Source of the DNA: Geodermatophilus telluris
GTDB taxonomy: Bacteria; Actinomycetota; Actinomycetes; Mycobacteriales; Geodermatophilaceae
Length of the DNA: 64,000 nucleotides
Assembly: GCF_900102745.1 (NCBI RefSeq)
Contig: NZ_FMZF01000007.1
Location: 1 to 64,000, forward strand
Direction: 5' to 3'
Positions 58,139 through 64,000 of this stretch are shown piece by piece (positions within the stretch are counted from its first letter, which is position 1; every line of letters begins with the position of its first letter). Made by a program: the position numbers and the translations under genes. The notes under the pieces were generated by a model. That model worked only from the letters and a program-made list of their open reading frames with translations. It ran no database searches and had not been told where the DNA came from.

Positions 58139-58971
58139 AGGCGCGGCTCGCAGGCCCCCCGGCCCAGCCGCGCCAGGCCGGCCCGGTCACCGGGTCCCAG
58201 CTGCCCGGTCGCGTTGCCGTGCGGGGACATGAGCTCGCCGGGGTCCTCGACGTGCCCGAGGCCGACGACGTGCGCCAGCTCGTGCACCAGCACGCCGCGC
58301 AGCGCCGCCCGCCCCTCGGGGTCCCCCTCCCGGGAGCGGGCCCACTCCGCGTCGACGGCGACCGCGCCGGTCACGTACACGTACGGGCCGCCCGCCGACC
58401 AGGCCTCGCTGCCGCCGACGCCGGCCACCGTGCCGGCGAGGGCCGGGACCGTCGCGGGCGTCTCCCAGCTGACCAGGACCGGTGCCCAGCGGTCGCCGTA
58501 GCGGCCCGGCTGGGCGGCCGGGCGGTCCTCCGACCAGCCCTCGTCGGTGCCGCCGTCGGCGACGAACCGCAGCCCGGTGGCCGCGGACACCTCGGCCACG
58601 GCCTCCGCGACCAGCCGCGCCGCGCCCGCCGGGCCGCCGTCGGACCGGACGACGTAGTGGACCGGCCGGCAGGGGTCGTAGGCGACCGGCGTCTCGCCGT
58701 CCCCCTGGTGCTGCAGCGCGCTCCACGTCCCCTGCTCCGGGACGGTCGGCGGCTGCCCGAGCGGGGCGTCCGCGGCCCCGACGCCGGGGGTCGGGCGGAC
58801 CGCGGCCGGGCCGGCGGCGGCCGAGGTCGGCGGCCACCCCGGGCGGTCCGCCACCCAGGTGGCGCCCAGCGCGAGGGCGAGGGCGAGCACGACGGCCGGC
58901 GCGCCGCGGACGGCGCCGCGCGGCTGCGGGAGCGCAGGGTGCCCGCTCCCGGGGTGCGCCCCGCCGTCCAC
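58135..58971 (-). CDS. Membrane-anchored or secreted metzincin-type zinc protease
   Basis: The 278-residue product starts at GTG 58971 with GGGAGG five bases upstream. A hydrophobic segment at about 24-45 acts as signal or anchor. The catalytic region near residues 225-250 has HELAHVVGLGHV, the complete HExxHxxGxxH metzincin zinc site, followed by a Met-turn in GELMSPHG. The preceding region is a matrixin-like domain (PCRPVHYVVRSDG). It likely cleaves proteins outside the membrane. Actinobacterial DUF3152-like proteins are related. Confidence 0.85.
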   Translation of the reverse strand: MDGGAHPGSGHPALPQPRGAVRGAPAVVLALALALGATWVADRPGWPPTSAAAGPAAVRPTPGVGAADAPLGQPPTVPEQGTWSALQHQGDGETPVAYDPCRPVHYVVRSDGGPAGAARLVAEAVAEVSAATGLRFVADGGTDEGWSEDRPAAQPGRYGDRWAPVLVSWETPATVPALAGTVAGVGGSEAWSAGGPYVYVTGAVAVDAEWARSREGDPEGRAALRGVLVHELAHVVGLGHVEDPGELMSPHGNATGQLGPGDRAGLARLGRGACEPRL

Positions 58972-59067
58972 CCGTGCCTCCCGCCGTCCGGTCCGGCAGT
59001 CGGTCCTACCGGCGGACGGCGCGGCGGGAGATCCCCCGGCCGGGTGACCGCACCCGGCCGGGGGAGG

Positions 59068-59511
59068 TCAGGAGAGGTCCTGGCCCTCGAAGTCCTCGGG
59101 CGTGTACTCGCGCGGCTCGACCAGCACCATCCAGTTGCCCGAGTTGTCCCGCATGAGCGCCTCGACGCCGTAGGGCCGCTGCGTCGGCGGCTGCAGGAAC
59201 TCGACGCCCCGGGCGGAGAGCTCCTCGTAGGTCTTCTGGCAGTCGTCGACGTTGACGCCGATCCCCGGGAGCCCGCCCTCGGCCTGGGCGCGCTGCATCG
59301 CGGCGATGAGGTCGTCCGACAGCGGCCGGCTCGGGGTGGTCAGGTGCACCTGCAGCTCGGGCTGGCCGGGGTGGCCGACGGTCACCCAGCGGAAGTCCGG
59401 GCCGAGCTGGATGTCGTCCCTGGCCTCGAAGCCGAGGACGTCGGTGTAGAAGGCGAGTGACTCGTCGAGGTCGCGCACCCAGACGCTGACGAGCGAGACG
59501 TTGGTGATCAC
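59068..59511 (-). CDS. VOC (glyoxalase/bleomycin-resistance) family protein
   Basis: The 147-residue protein has two beta-alpha-beta-beta-beta modules: VSLVSVWVRDLDESLAFYTDVLGF and a second around GVNVDDCQKTYEELSARGVEFLQ, ending with the metal-ligand Glu in MVLVEPRE. The family includes dioxygenases, glyoxalases and drug-binding proteins, and the substrate is open. GTG 59511 lies nine bases after the AraC-type gene. The AraC-VOC pairing is common and suggests a small-molecule response unit. Confidence 0.9.
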   Translation of the reverse strand: MITNVSLVSVWVRDLDESLAFYTDVLGFEARDDIQLGPDFRWVTVGHPGQPELQVHLTTPSRPLSDDLIAAMQRAQAEGGLPGIGVNVDDCQKTYEELSARGVEFLQPPTQRPYGVEALMRDNSGNWMVLVEPREYTPEDFEGQDLS

Positions 59512-59520
59512 GCCGCGAGG

Positions 59521-59976
59521 CTACGGAGCGTCGCCGTCCCCGTGCTCCTCCCCGCTCGCGGAGCCGTGCTCGGCCAGCCCGCGCATGACGACGTGGCACC
59601 CGGGGATGCGCGGCGCACCGGTGCGGGCCCAGCGGGCCTGGAAGGCGCTGGGCGTCTCGCCGACGAGCTCGCGGAACCGGCTGCCGGAGGAGCCCAGGCT
59701 GGTGGAGCCGACCGCGTGGCAGACCTCGGTGACGGTCAGGTTCGTGCTGCGCGGCAGGTCCTGCGCCCGCTCGACCCGCCGCCGCGAGAGGTGGGCGGCG
59801 GGGGAGAGGCCGTAGGTCGCGGTGAACAGCCGGTGGACGTGCCACGTGCTCAGCGCGGCGACGGCGGCCAGCGCGGCCAGGTCCAGCGGCTCGGCGACGT
59901 GCCGGTCGGCGTGGTCGCGCGCGCGGCGCAGGTGGACGAGGACGTCGTCGGCGGCCCGCGCCGGCCCGGCGGTCAC
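59521..59976 (-). CDS. AraC-family transcriptional regulator (compact)
   Basis: The 151-residue protein carries two AraC helix-turn-helix motifs: PLDLAALAAVAALSTWHVHRLF and VTEVCHAVGSTSLGSSGSRFREL, the latter ending VGETPSAFQARW. No separate ligand domain is present. It begins with GTG 59976, overlapping the pcnA stop by four bases, and is followed nine bases later by a VOC gene. It probably regulates the VOC gene, while reading through from the housekeeping pcnA promoter. Confidence 0.87.
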   Translation of the reverse strand: MTAGPARAADDVLVHLRRARDHADRHVAEPLDLAALAAVAALSTWHVHRLFTATYGLSPAAHLSRRRVERAQDLPRSTNLTVTEVCHAVGSTSLGSSGSRFRELVGETPSAFQARWARTGAPRIPGCHVVMRGLAEHGSASGEEHGDGDAP

Positions 59977-61466
59977 CGCGCGGCCCACCAGGCGCGCAGC
60001 TCCGCCTCGGCCTCCTCGCGGTCGAGCGGGCCGCGCTCGAGGCGGAGGTCCTTGAGGTGCTTCCACGCCTCGCCGACCTCGCGGCCCGGCGGGATGCCGA
60101 GGATCTCCATGATCGCGTTACCGTCGAGGTCGGGGCGCACGCGCGCCAGGTCCTCCGCCGCCGACAGCTCGGCGATCCGCCGCTCGAGCGAGTCGTAGGT
60201 GGCCGCCAGCGCGGCCGCGCGCCGCCGGTTGCGCGTCGTGCAGTCCGAGCGCACCAGCTTGTGCAGCCGGGACAGCAGCGGGCCGGCGTCGGTCACGTAG
60301 CGGCGGACGGCGGAGTCGGTCCACTCACCGGTCCCGTAGCCGTGGAACCGCAGGTGCAGGAACGTCAGGCGGGAGACGTCCTCCACGACCTCCTTGGAGT
60401 ACCGCAGCGCCTGCAGCCGCCTGCGCACCAGCTTGGCGCCGACCACCTCGTGGTGGTGGAAGGAGACCCGCCCGCGCGGCTCGTGCCGGCGGGTGGCCGG
60501 CTTGCCGACGTCGTGCAGCAGCGCGGCCAGCCGCAGCACCAGGTCGGGGGACGGCGCCTCCGGGTCGGCCTCGTCCAGCGCGATCGCCTGGTCGAGCACG
60601 GTCAGCGAGTGGCTGTAGACGTCCTTGTGCTGGTGGTGCTCGTCGATCTCCATCCGCAGCGCGGACAGCTCCGGCAGCACGACGTCGGCCAGGCCGGTGC
60701 CGACGAACAGCTCCAGCCCGGCCCGGGGGGCGTGCTGCAGCAGTGTCTTGGACAGCTCCGCCTGCACCCGCTCCGGGGTGATCCGGGCCAGCTCGCCGGA
60801 CATCGCCGTCATCGCCGCGACCACCTCCTCGTCGGGGGTCAGGCCGAGCTGGGCGACGAACCGGACCCCGCGCAGCATCCGCAGCGGGTCGTCGGCGAAG
60901 GAGTCCGCCGCGGCGCCGGGGGTGCGCAGCCGGCGGGCCAGCAGGTCGCCGAGGCCGCCGAAGGGGTCGGTCACCGTGCGGTCCGGGCCGAGGGAGACGG
61001 CCATCGCGTTGACCGTGAAGTCGCGGCGGGCGAGGTCGTCGACGAGCGAGTCGCCCCAGGCGACCTCGGGGTTGCGGGACTCGCGGTCGTAGCGGTCGGC
61101 GCGGTAGGTGGTGATCTCCAGCCGGGTGGCCGCACCCCCGTGCCGGACCTCGGCGCCGACCGTGCCGAAGGCGATCCCCGTGTTCCACGTGGAACTGGCC
61201 CAGCCGCGCAGCAGCCGGAGCACCTGCTCGGGCCGGGCGTCGGTGGTGACGTCGAGGTCGCCGGCGGGCGGGGTCGCGCCGGTGCCCGCGGCCAGCAGCG
61301 CGTCGCGCACCGACCCGCCGACGAGGTGGGCCGCGAAGCCGGCGGCGGCGAACCGCTCGCCGAGCTCGACGAGGACGGGGGAGACCTCGACCAGGTCGCG
61401 CACGGCCTGCTGGACCGCCGGGGGGACGGCCACGGCGGCCGGGCGACTCTCGGGCTGTCCGGACAC
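59973..61466 (-). CDS. pcnA: CCA tRNA nucleotidyltransferase with HD domain
   Basis: This 497-residue enzyme adds or repairs the 3' CCA of tRNAs. The nucleotidyltransferase head has AAHLVGGSVRDALL, GDLDVTT (catalytic Asp pair) and RRDFTVNAMA. RNA-binding segments (DDPLRMLRGVRFVAQL) and a C-terminal HD domain (VLRLAALLHDVGKPATR, FHHHEVVGAKLVRRRL) follow. It is the orthologue of mycobacterial PcnA Rv3907c. GTG 61466 is supported by a TACCCT box eight bases upstream. The longer frame would overlap the divergent NUDIX gene. A parS-like palindrome lies inside it. Confidence 0.95.
   Translation of the reverse strand: MSGQPESRPAAVAVPPAVQQAVRDLVEVSPVLVELGERFAAAGFAAHLVGGSVRDALLAAGTGATPPAGDLDVTTDARPEQVLRLLRGWASSTWNTGIAFGTVGAEVRHGGAATRLEITTYRADRYDRESRNPEVAWGDSLVDDLARRDFTVNAMAVSLGPDRTVTDPFGGLGDLLARRLRTPGAAADSFADDPLRMLRGVRFVAQLGLTPDEEVVAAMTAMSGELARITPERVQAELSKTLLQHAPRAGLELFVGTGLADVVLPELSALRMEIDEHHQHKDVYSHSLTVLDQAIALDEADPEAPSPDLVLRLAALLHDVGKPATRRHEPRGRVSFHHHEVVGAKLVRRRLQALRYSKEVVEDVSRLTFLHLRFHGYGTGEWTDSAVRRYVTDAGPLLSRLHKLVRSDCTTRNRRRAAALAATYDSLERRIAELSAAEDLARVRPDLDGNAIMEILGIPPGREVGEAWKHLKDLRLERGPLDREEAEAELRAWWAAR
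61182..61195. other. parS-like ParB-binding palindrome, copy 4
   Basis: This perfect copy of GTTCCACGTGGAAC lies inside pcnA, encoding part of SSTWNTG. It is 19.7 kb from the variant copy at 41524. Confidence 0.7.
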
Positions 61467-61474
61467 GACGAGCC

Positions 61475-61502
61475 AGGGTAGTGGGAACACTCGCGCTACC
61501 CT
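61475..61502. promoter_or_regulatory. Back-to-back leaderless promoters of pcnA and the NUDIX gene
   Basis: TACCCT occurs on the minus strand (61475-61480, eight bases before the pcnA GTG) and on the plus strand (61497-61502, six bases before ATG 61509). The two -10 boxes are only 16 bases apart, so the -35 regions of the two divergent promoters must overlap the opposite transcript. Confidence 0.55.
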
Positions 61503-61508
61503 CCTGGC

Positions 61509-61985
61509 ATGGCTGGGACCGGCGGACGTGGACGCCCCGGCCGCCGTCTGCGCCGGGTCGACGAGACCTCCGCGGGCGGCCTGGTCGTCGCCGACGACGG
61601 CATCCACGGACCCCGGGCGGCGCTCATCGGGCGCACCGACCGGCGGGGCCGGCTGCTGTGGTCACTGCCCAAGGGCCACATCGAGGAGGGCGAGACCCCG
61701 GAGGACACCGCCGTCCGGGAGGTCGCCGAGGAGACCGGGATCATCGGCGAGGTGCTGGCCCCGCTCGGGATCATCGACTTCTGGTTCGTCGCCGAGGGCC
61801 GCCGCGTGCACAAGACGGTGCACCACTTCCTCCTGCGCGCCATCGGCGGCGCGCTGTCCGACGCCGACGTCGAGGTCACCGAGGTCGCCTGGGTGCCCCT
61901 CGACGAGCTGAGCGGCCGGCTCGCCTACGCCGATGAGCGGGCGCTGGTCGAGCGCGCGCCCGCGCTGCTCGCCGACAGTGCGTGA
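61509..61985 (+). CDS. NUDIX hydrolase (MutT4-like)
   Basis: The 158-residue protein has a full Nudix box, [23 protein letters not shown] (GX5EX7REUXEEXGU pattern), preceded by [10 protein letters not shown]. It is the positional orthologue of mycobacterial MutT4 (Rv3908), divergent from pcnA. It likely hydrolyses oxidised or dinucleotide-type nucleoside diphosphate derivatives. ATG 61509 is supported by the leaderless -10 box. Its stop lies just before the Rv3909-like gene. Confidence 0.93.
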   Translation: MAGTGGRGRPGRRLRRVDETSAGGLVVADDGIHGPRAALIGRTDRRGRLLWSLPKGHIEEGETPEDTAVREVAEETGIIGEVLAPLGIIDFWFVAEGRRVHKTVHHFLLRAIGGALSDADVEVTEVAWVPLDELSGRLAYADERALVERAPALLADSA

Positions 61986-62052
61986 CCCGGCGCCCGAGGT
62001 CCCTCCCAGGCATCCCACCCCCCGGCCCGGGGACGGCCGGCGCGGGGGAGCC

Positions 62053-64000
62053 GTGACGCGCCGTCGGCGGACCCGGGCCCTGACGACGGCCCTGCTGGTG
62101 CTCCCGCTGCTCGCCGCCGCGCCGCCCGCCCCGGCCGCGCCCGCCACCCCCACGCCGGCACCGCCCGCCGACGACCGGCCGGTCGCCGTCGAGGTCACCC
62201 GGCTCGACCCGCGCACCGTCGCACCCGGGGGCACGGTCACCGTCGAGGGCCGGCTGACCAACACCGGCAGCGAGACGCTCACCGACCTCACCGTGCGCCT
62301 GCAGCGCGGTGAGGTGGTCACCACCCGGGCCGAGCTGCTCGCCGCCGACGCCGACCCCGACCCGGTCACCGCCGTCAGCACCGCGTTCGCCCCGGTCGCC
62401 GGGGAGCTCGCGCCCGGCGCCGAGGCGACCTTCGCCTACACCGCGACCACCGCCGACCTGGGCATGGACCGCGACGGCGTCTACCCGCTGCTGCTCAACC
62501 TCAACGCCACCGACCCCGACGGCGGGCAGAGCCGGGTCGGCGAGGTGACCACCTCGGTCGTGCAGCAGACCGCACCCCCGGCGTCGGCCACGTCGGTCGC
62601 CTGGCTGTGGCCGCTGGTCGAGCGCACCCACCGGGACGCCGCCGGCGGCTTCGTCGACGACGGGCTGGCGGCGGCGGTGTCCGGCGACGGCCGGCTCGAC
62701 CGCGCGCTCGCGGTGCTCGAGCGCCTGCCCGGCGCGGTCCTGCCCGGCGCCACCGGGCCCGGCCCGCTCGCGCCGGTGACCCTGGCGATCGACCCGGTGC
62801 TGGTGGAGGAGCTCGCCCTGATGGCCGAGGGGCCCTACGCCGTGGCCGGCCAGGACGGCGCCGGCACCGGCACCGAGGCCGCCGCCGCGTGGTTGGACCG
62901 GCTGCGCGCCGTGGCCGCCGACCACCCCGTCGTCGCGCTGTCCTACGGCGACGTCGACGCCGACGCGCTGCAGGCCGCCGGCCTCCCCGCCGTCGTCACC
63001 CGCAGCCTGCCCCGCGCCGCGGAGGACGCGGCCGACCGCGACGGCGGCGCCGTGGCGAGCGGCGACTCCCCGGGCCCGGCCGGCGCCGACCTGCTGACCG
63101 AGCGGCTCGGCGTCACGCTCCGCACCGACCTCGCCTGGGCGGCCGGCGGCGCACTGCGCGCCGACACCCTGACCACGCTCACCGACGGCGGCGTCGAGTC
63201 GGTGGTGCTCGACTCCGGCGCGCTGACCGGCGCGGACGACGTCCTGGGGCTCGACGGCTCCGCCGCCGCGCGGGCGACCGTCGCCGGGCAGGACGGACCG
63301 GTCCCCGCGCTCGTCGCCGACGGGCAGCTCTCCGGCCTGGTCGGGTCGGCCGGGACCGCCGAGGGCGGCGTGCGGGTGGCCGAGCAGCGCTACCTCGCCG
63401 AGCTGGTGCTGCTCTCCCAGCAGCCGGTGGCCGACCCGGCGGGTCAGACCGTGCTGGTCGCGCCGCCACGGGACGTCGACCCCGACCCCGCCGGCGTCGC
63501 CGCGATGATCGCCGACACGACGCTGCCCGGGCTGCGCCCGGCCACCCTCGCCGATCTCGCCGCGGGGCCGGTCAGCGGCGCGGACGGGGCGCTCGGCCCC
63601 GCCGACGGTGAGAACGGGGAGGCCCTGGCGCTCGACCCGGCCGCCCTGACCGACGTCGCCGCCGCGGTGGACCTGCGCGACGACCTGGCCGGCGCCGTCG
63701 TCGGCGAGCCCGCCGACGCGCTGGCCCCCTACGACGCCGCCACCGCGCGCGCAGCCTCCGCCACCTGGCGAGGCGACCCCGAGGGCGCGCGCGCCGCCGC
63801 GGCCGACCTGCGCGCCACCGTCGGCGGGCTGCGCGAGCAGGTGACCCTGCTGTCCCCGGCCGAGGGCAGCTACAGCCTGGCCTCGAACGACGCGCCGCTG
63901 GTGCTCACGGTGCAGAACGACCTGCCCTTCGCCGTCCGGGTGCGGGTCGCCGTGCGCACCCGCGACAACGTCGGGCTGGCGATCGACGACGTCGGCGTCC
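62053..64000 (+). CDS. Secreted/membrane DUF6049-like protein (Rv3909 orthologue), truncated by window edge
   Basis: The frame is open from GTG 62053 to the right edge (about 649 residues). An Arg-rich start is followed by a signal peptide (about 8-30, LTTALLVLPLLAAAPPAPAAP). An Ig-like beta region comes next (VEVTRLDPRTVAPGGTVTVEGRLTNTG), then a long extracellular part including a polysaccharide-deacetylase-like region. The gene sits after pcnA-mutT4 as Rv3909 does, and that protein ends in membrane helices before MviN. GTG 61978, overlapping the NUDIX stop region in the same frame, is an alternative start that would mask the signal peptide. Confidence 0.88.
   Translation, partial: MTRRRRTRALTTALLVLPLLAAAPPAPAAPATPTPAPPADDRPVAVEVTRLDPRTVAPGGTVTVEGRLTNTGSETLTDLTVRLQRGEVVTTRAELLAADADPDPVTAVSTAFAPVAGELAPGAEATFAYTATTADLGMDRDGVYPLLLNLNATDPDGGQSRVGEVTTSVVQQTAPPASATSVAWLWPLVERTHRDAAGGFVDDGLAAAVSGDGRLDRALAVLERLPGAVLPGATGPGPLAPVTLAIDPVLVEELALMAEGPYAVAGQDGAGTGTEAAAAWLDRLRAVAADHPVVALSYGDVDADALQAAGLPAVVTRSLPRAAEDAADRDGGAVASGDSPGPAGADLLTERLGVTLRTDLAWAAGGALRADTLTTLTDGGVESVVLDSGALTGADDVLGLDGSAAARATVAGQDGPVPALVADGQLSGLVGSAGTAEGGVRVAEQRYLAELVLLSQQPVADPAGQTVLVAPPRDVDPDPAGVAAMIADTTLPGLRPATLADLAAGPVSGADGALGPADGENGEALALDPAALTDVAAAVDLRDDLAGAVVGEPADALAPYDAATARAASATWRGDPEGARAAAADLRATVGGLREQVTLLSPAEGSYSLASNDAPLVLTVQNDLPFAVRVRVAVRTRDNVGLAIDDVGV

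Overview
The window is very GC-rich, uses GTG starts heavily, and carries a chromosome-core gene set whose order matches the origin-flanking region of mycobacteria and other Actinobacteria. The block ino1 - PadR regulator - DUF5318 - ponA - GT87 membrane protein - rpsF - ssb - rpsR - rplI - dnaB corresponds to Rv0046c-Rv0058. The block pcnA - mutT4-like NUDIX - large membrane protein corresponds to Rv3907c-Rv3909. Tandem chemoreceptors, OtsAB, PAS/LOV and GGDEF/EAL sensors, DUF222 HNH nucleases and N-acetylglutaminylglutamine-amide (NAGGN) genes suggest a motile, stress-adapted soil actinobacterium. Geodermatophilaceae-like is my best guess, by inference only. No rRNA, tRNA, IS element or CRISPR array was recognised.

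Layout, left to right. 1-4553: three tandem methyl-accepting chemotaxis genes (the first cut by the window edge). 4875-8917: otsA-otsB trehalose synthesis, then a GGDEF-EAL protein. 8925-13185: a four-gene operon for NAGGN synthesis (asnO, ngg) plus two FluC/CrcB subunits. 13398-15582: an actinobacterial peptidyl-tRNA hydrolase and a DUF222-HNH nuclease. 16043-22862: aldo/keto reductase, small membrane proteins, a Gly-rich protein, a LOV-GAF-PP2C phosphatase, a flavin reductase and a PAS-GGDEF cyclase. 22911-29827: M20 peptidase, phosphoglucomutase, two VapBC modules and a BluB-CobT fusion. 29919-35661: two alpha/beta hydrolases, a lone SNF2-type helicase, dinB, a methyltransferase and a small orphan. 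35811-39439: a PucR regulator divergent from an oxidoreductase-desaturase pair of the Rv3230c-DesA3 type. 39507-41417: a secreted esterase. 41642-48619: the dnaB/ribosomal cluster with an nfo gene. 48626-55933: cell-wall and inositol genes and a lipoprotein. 56104-64000: YqgE, MFS transporter, metzincin, VOC/AraC/pcnA operon, NUDIX and the Rv3909-like gene running off the right edge.

The most striking locus is dnaB. It carries two full-size inteins with LAGLIDADG endonuclease domains. One sits in the ATPase P-loop and looks like a class 3 intein (Ala1, W-C-T residues) with an inserted double zinc-knuckle. The other is a Cys1 intein at the RESG/SIEQD site. The gene is also split by an in-frame TAG between the N-terminal domain and the linker. 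The cause may be a sequence error, a pseudogene or a genuinely two-part helicase, and this should be resolved first.

Other window-scale signals: four perfect copies of the palindrome GTTCCACGTGGAAC (actinobacterial parS-like) plus one compensated variant, mostly about 9.8 kb apart. There is a recurrent TANNNT box 6-8 nt upstream of GTG/ATG starts, implying many leaderless mRNAs. A perfect DnaA box lies between dnaB and rplI, and a perfect 10-bp inverted repeat lies before the PadR gene. Together these place the window close to oriC, probably with the origin beyond the right edge (inference from mycobacterial gene order).
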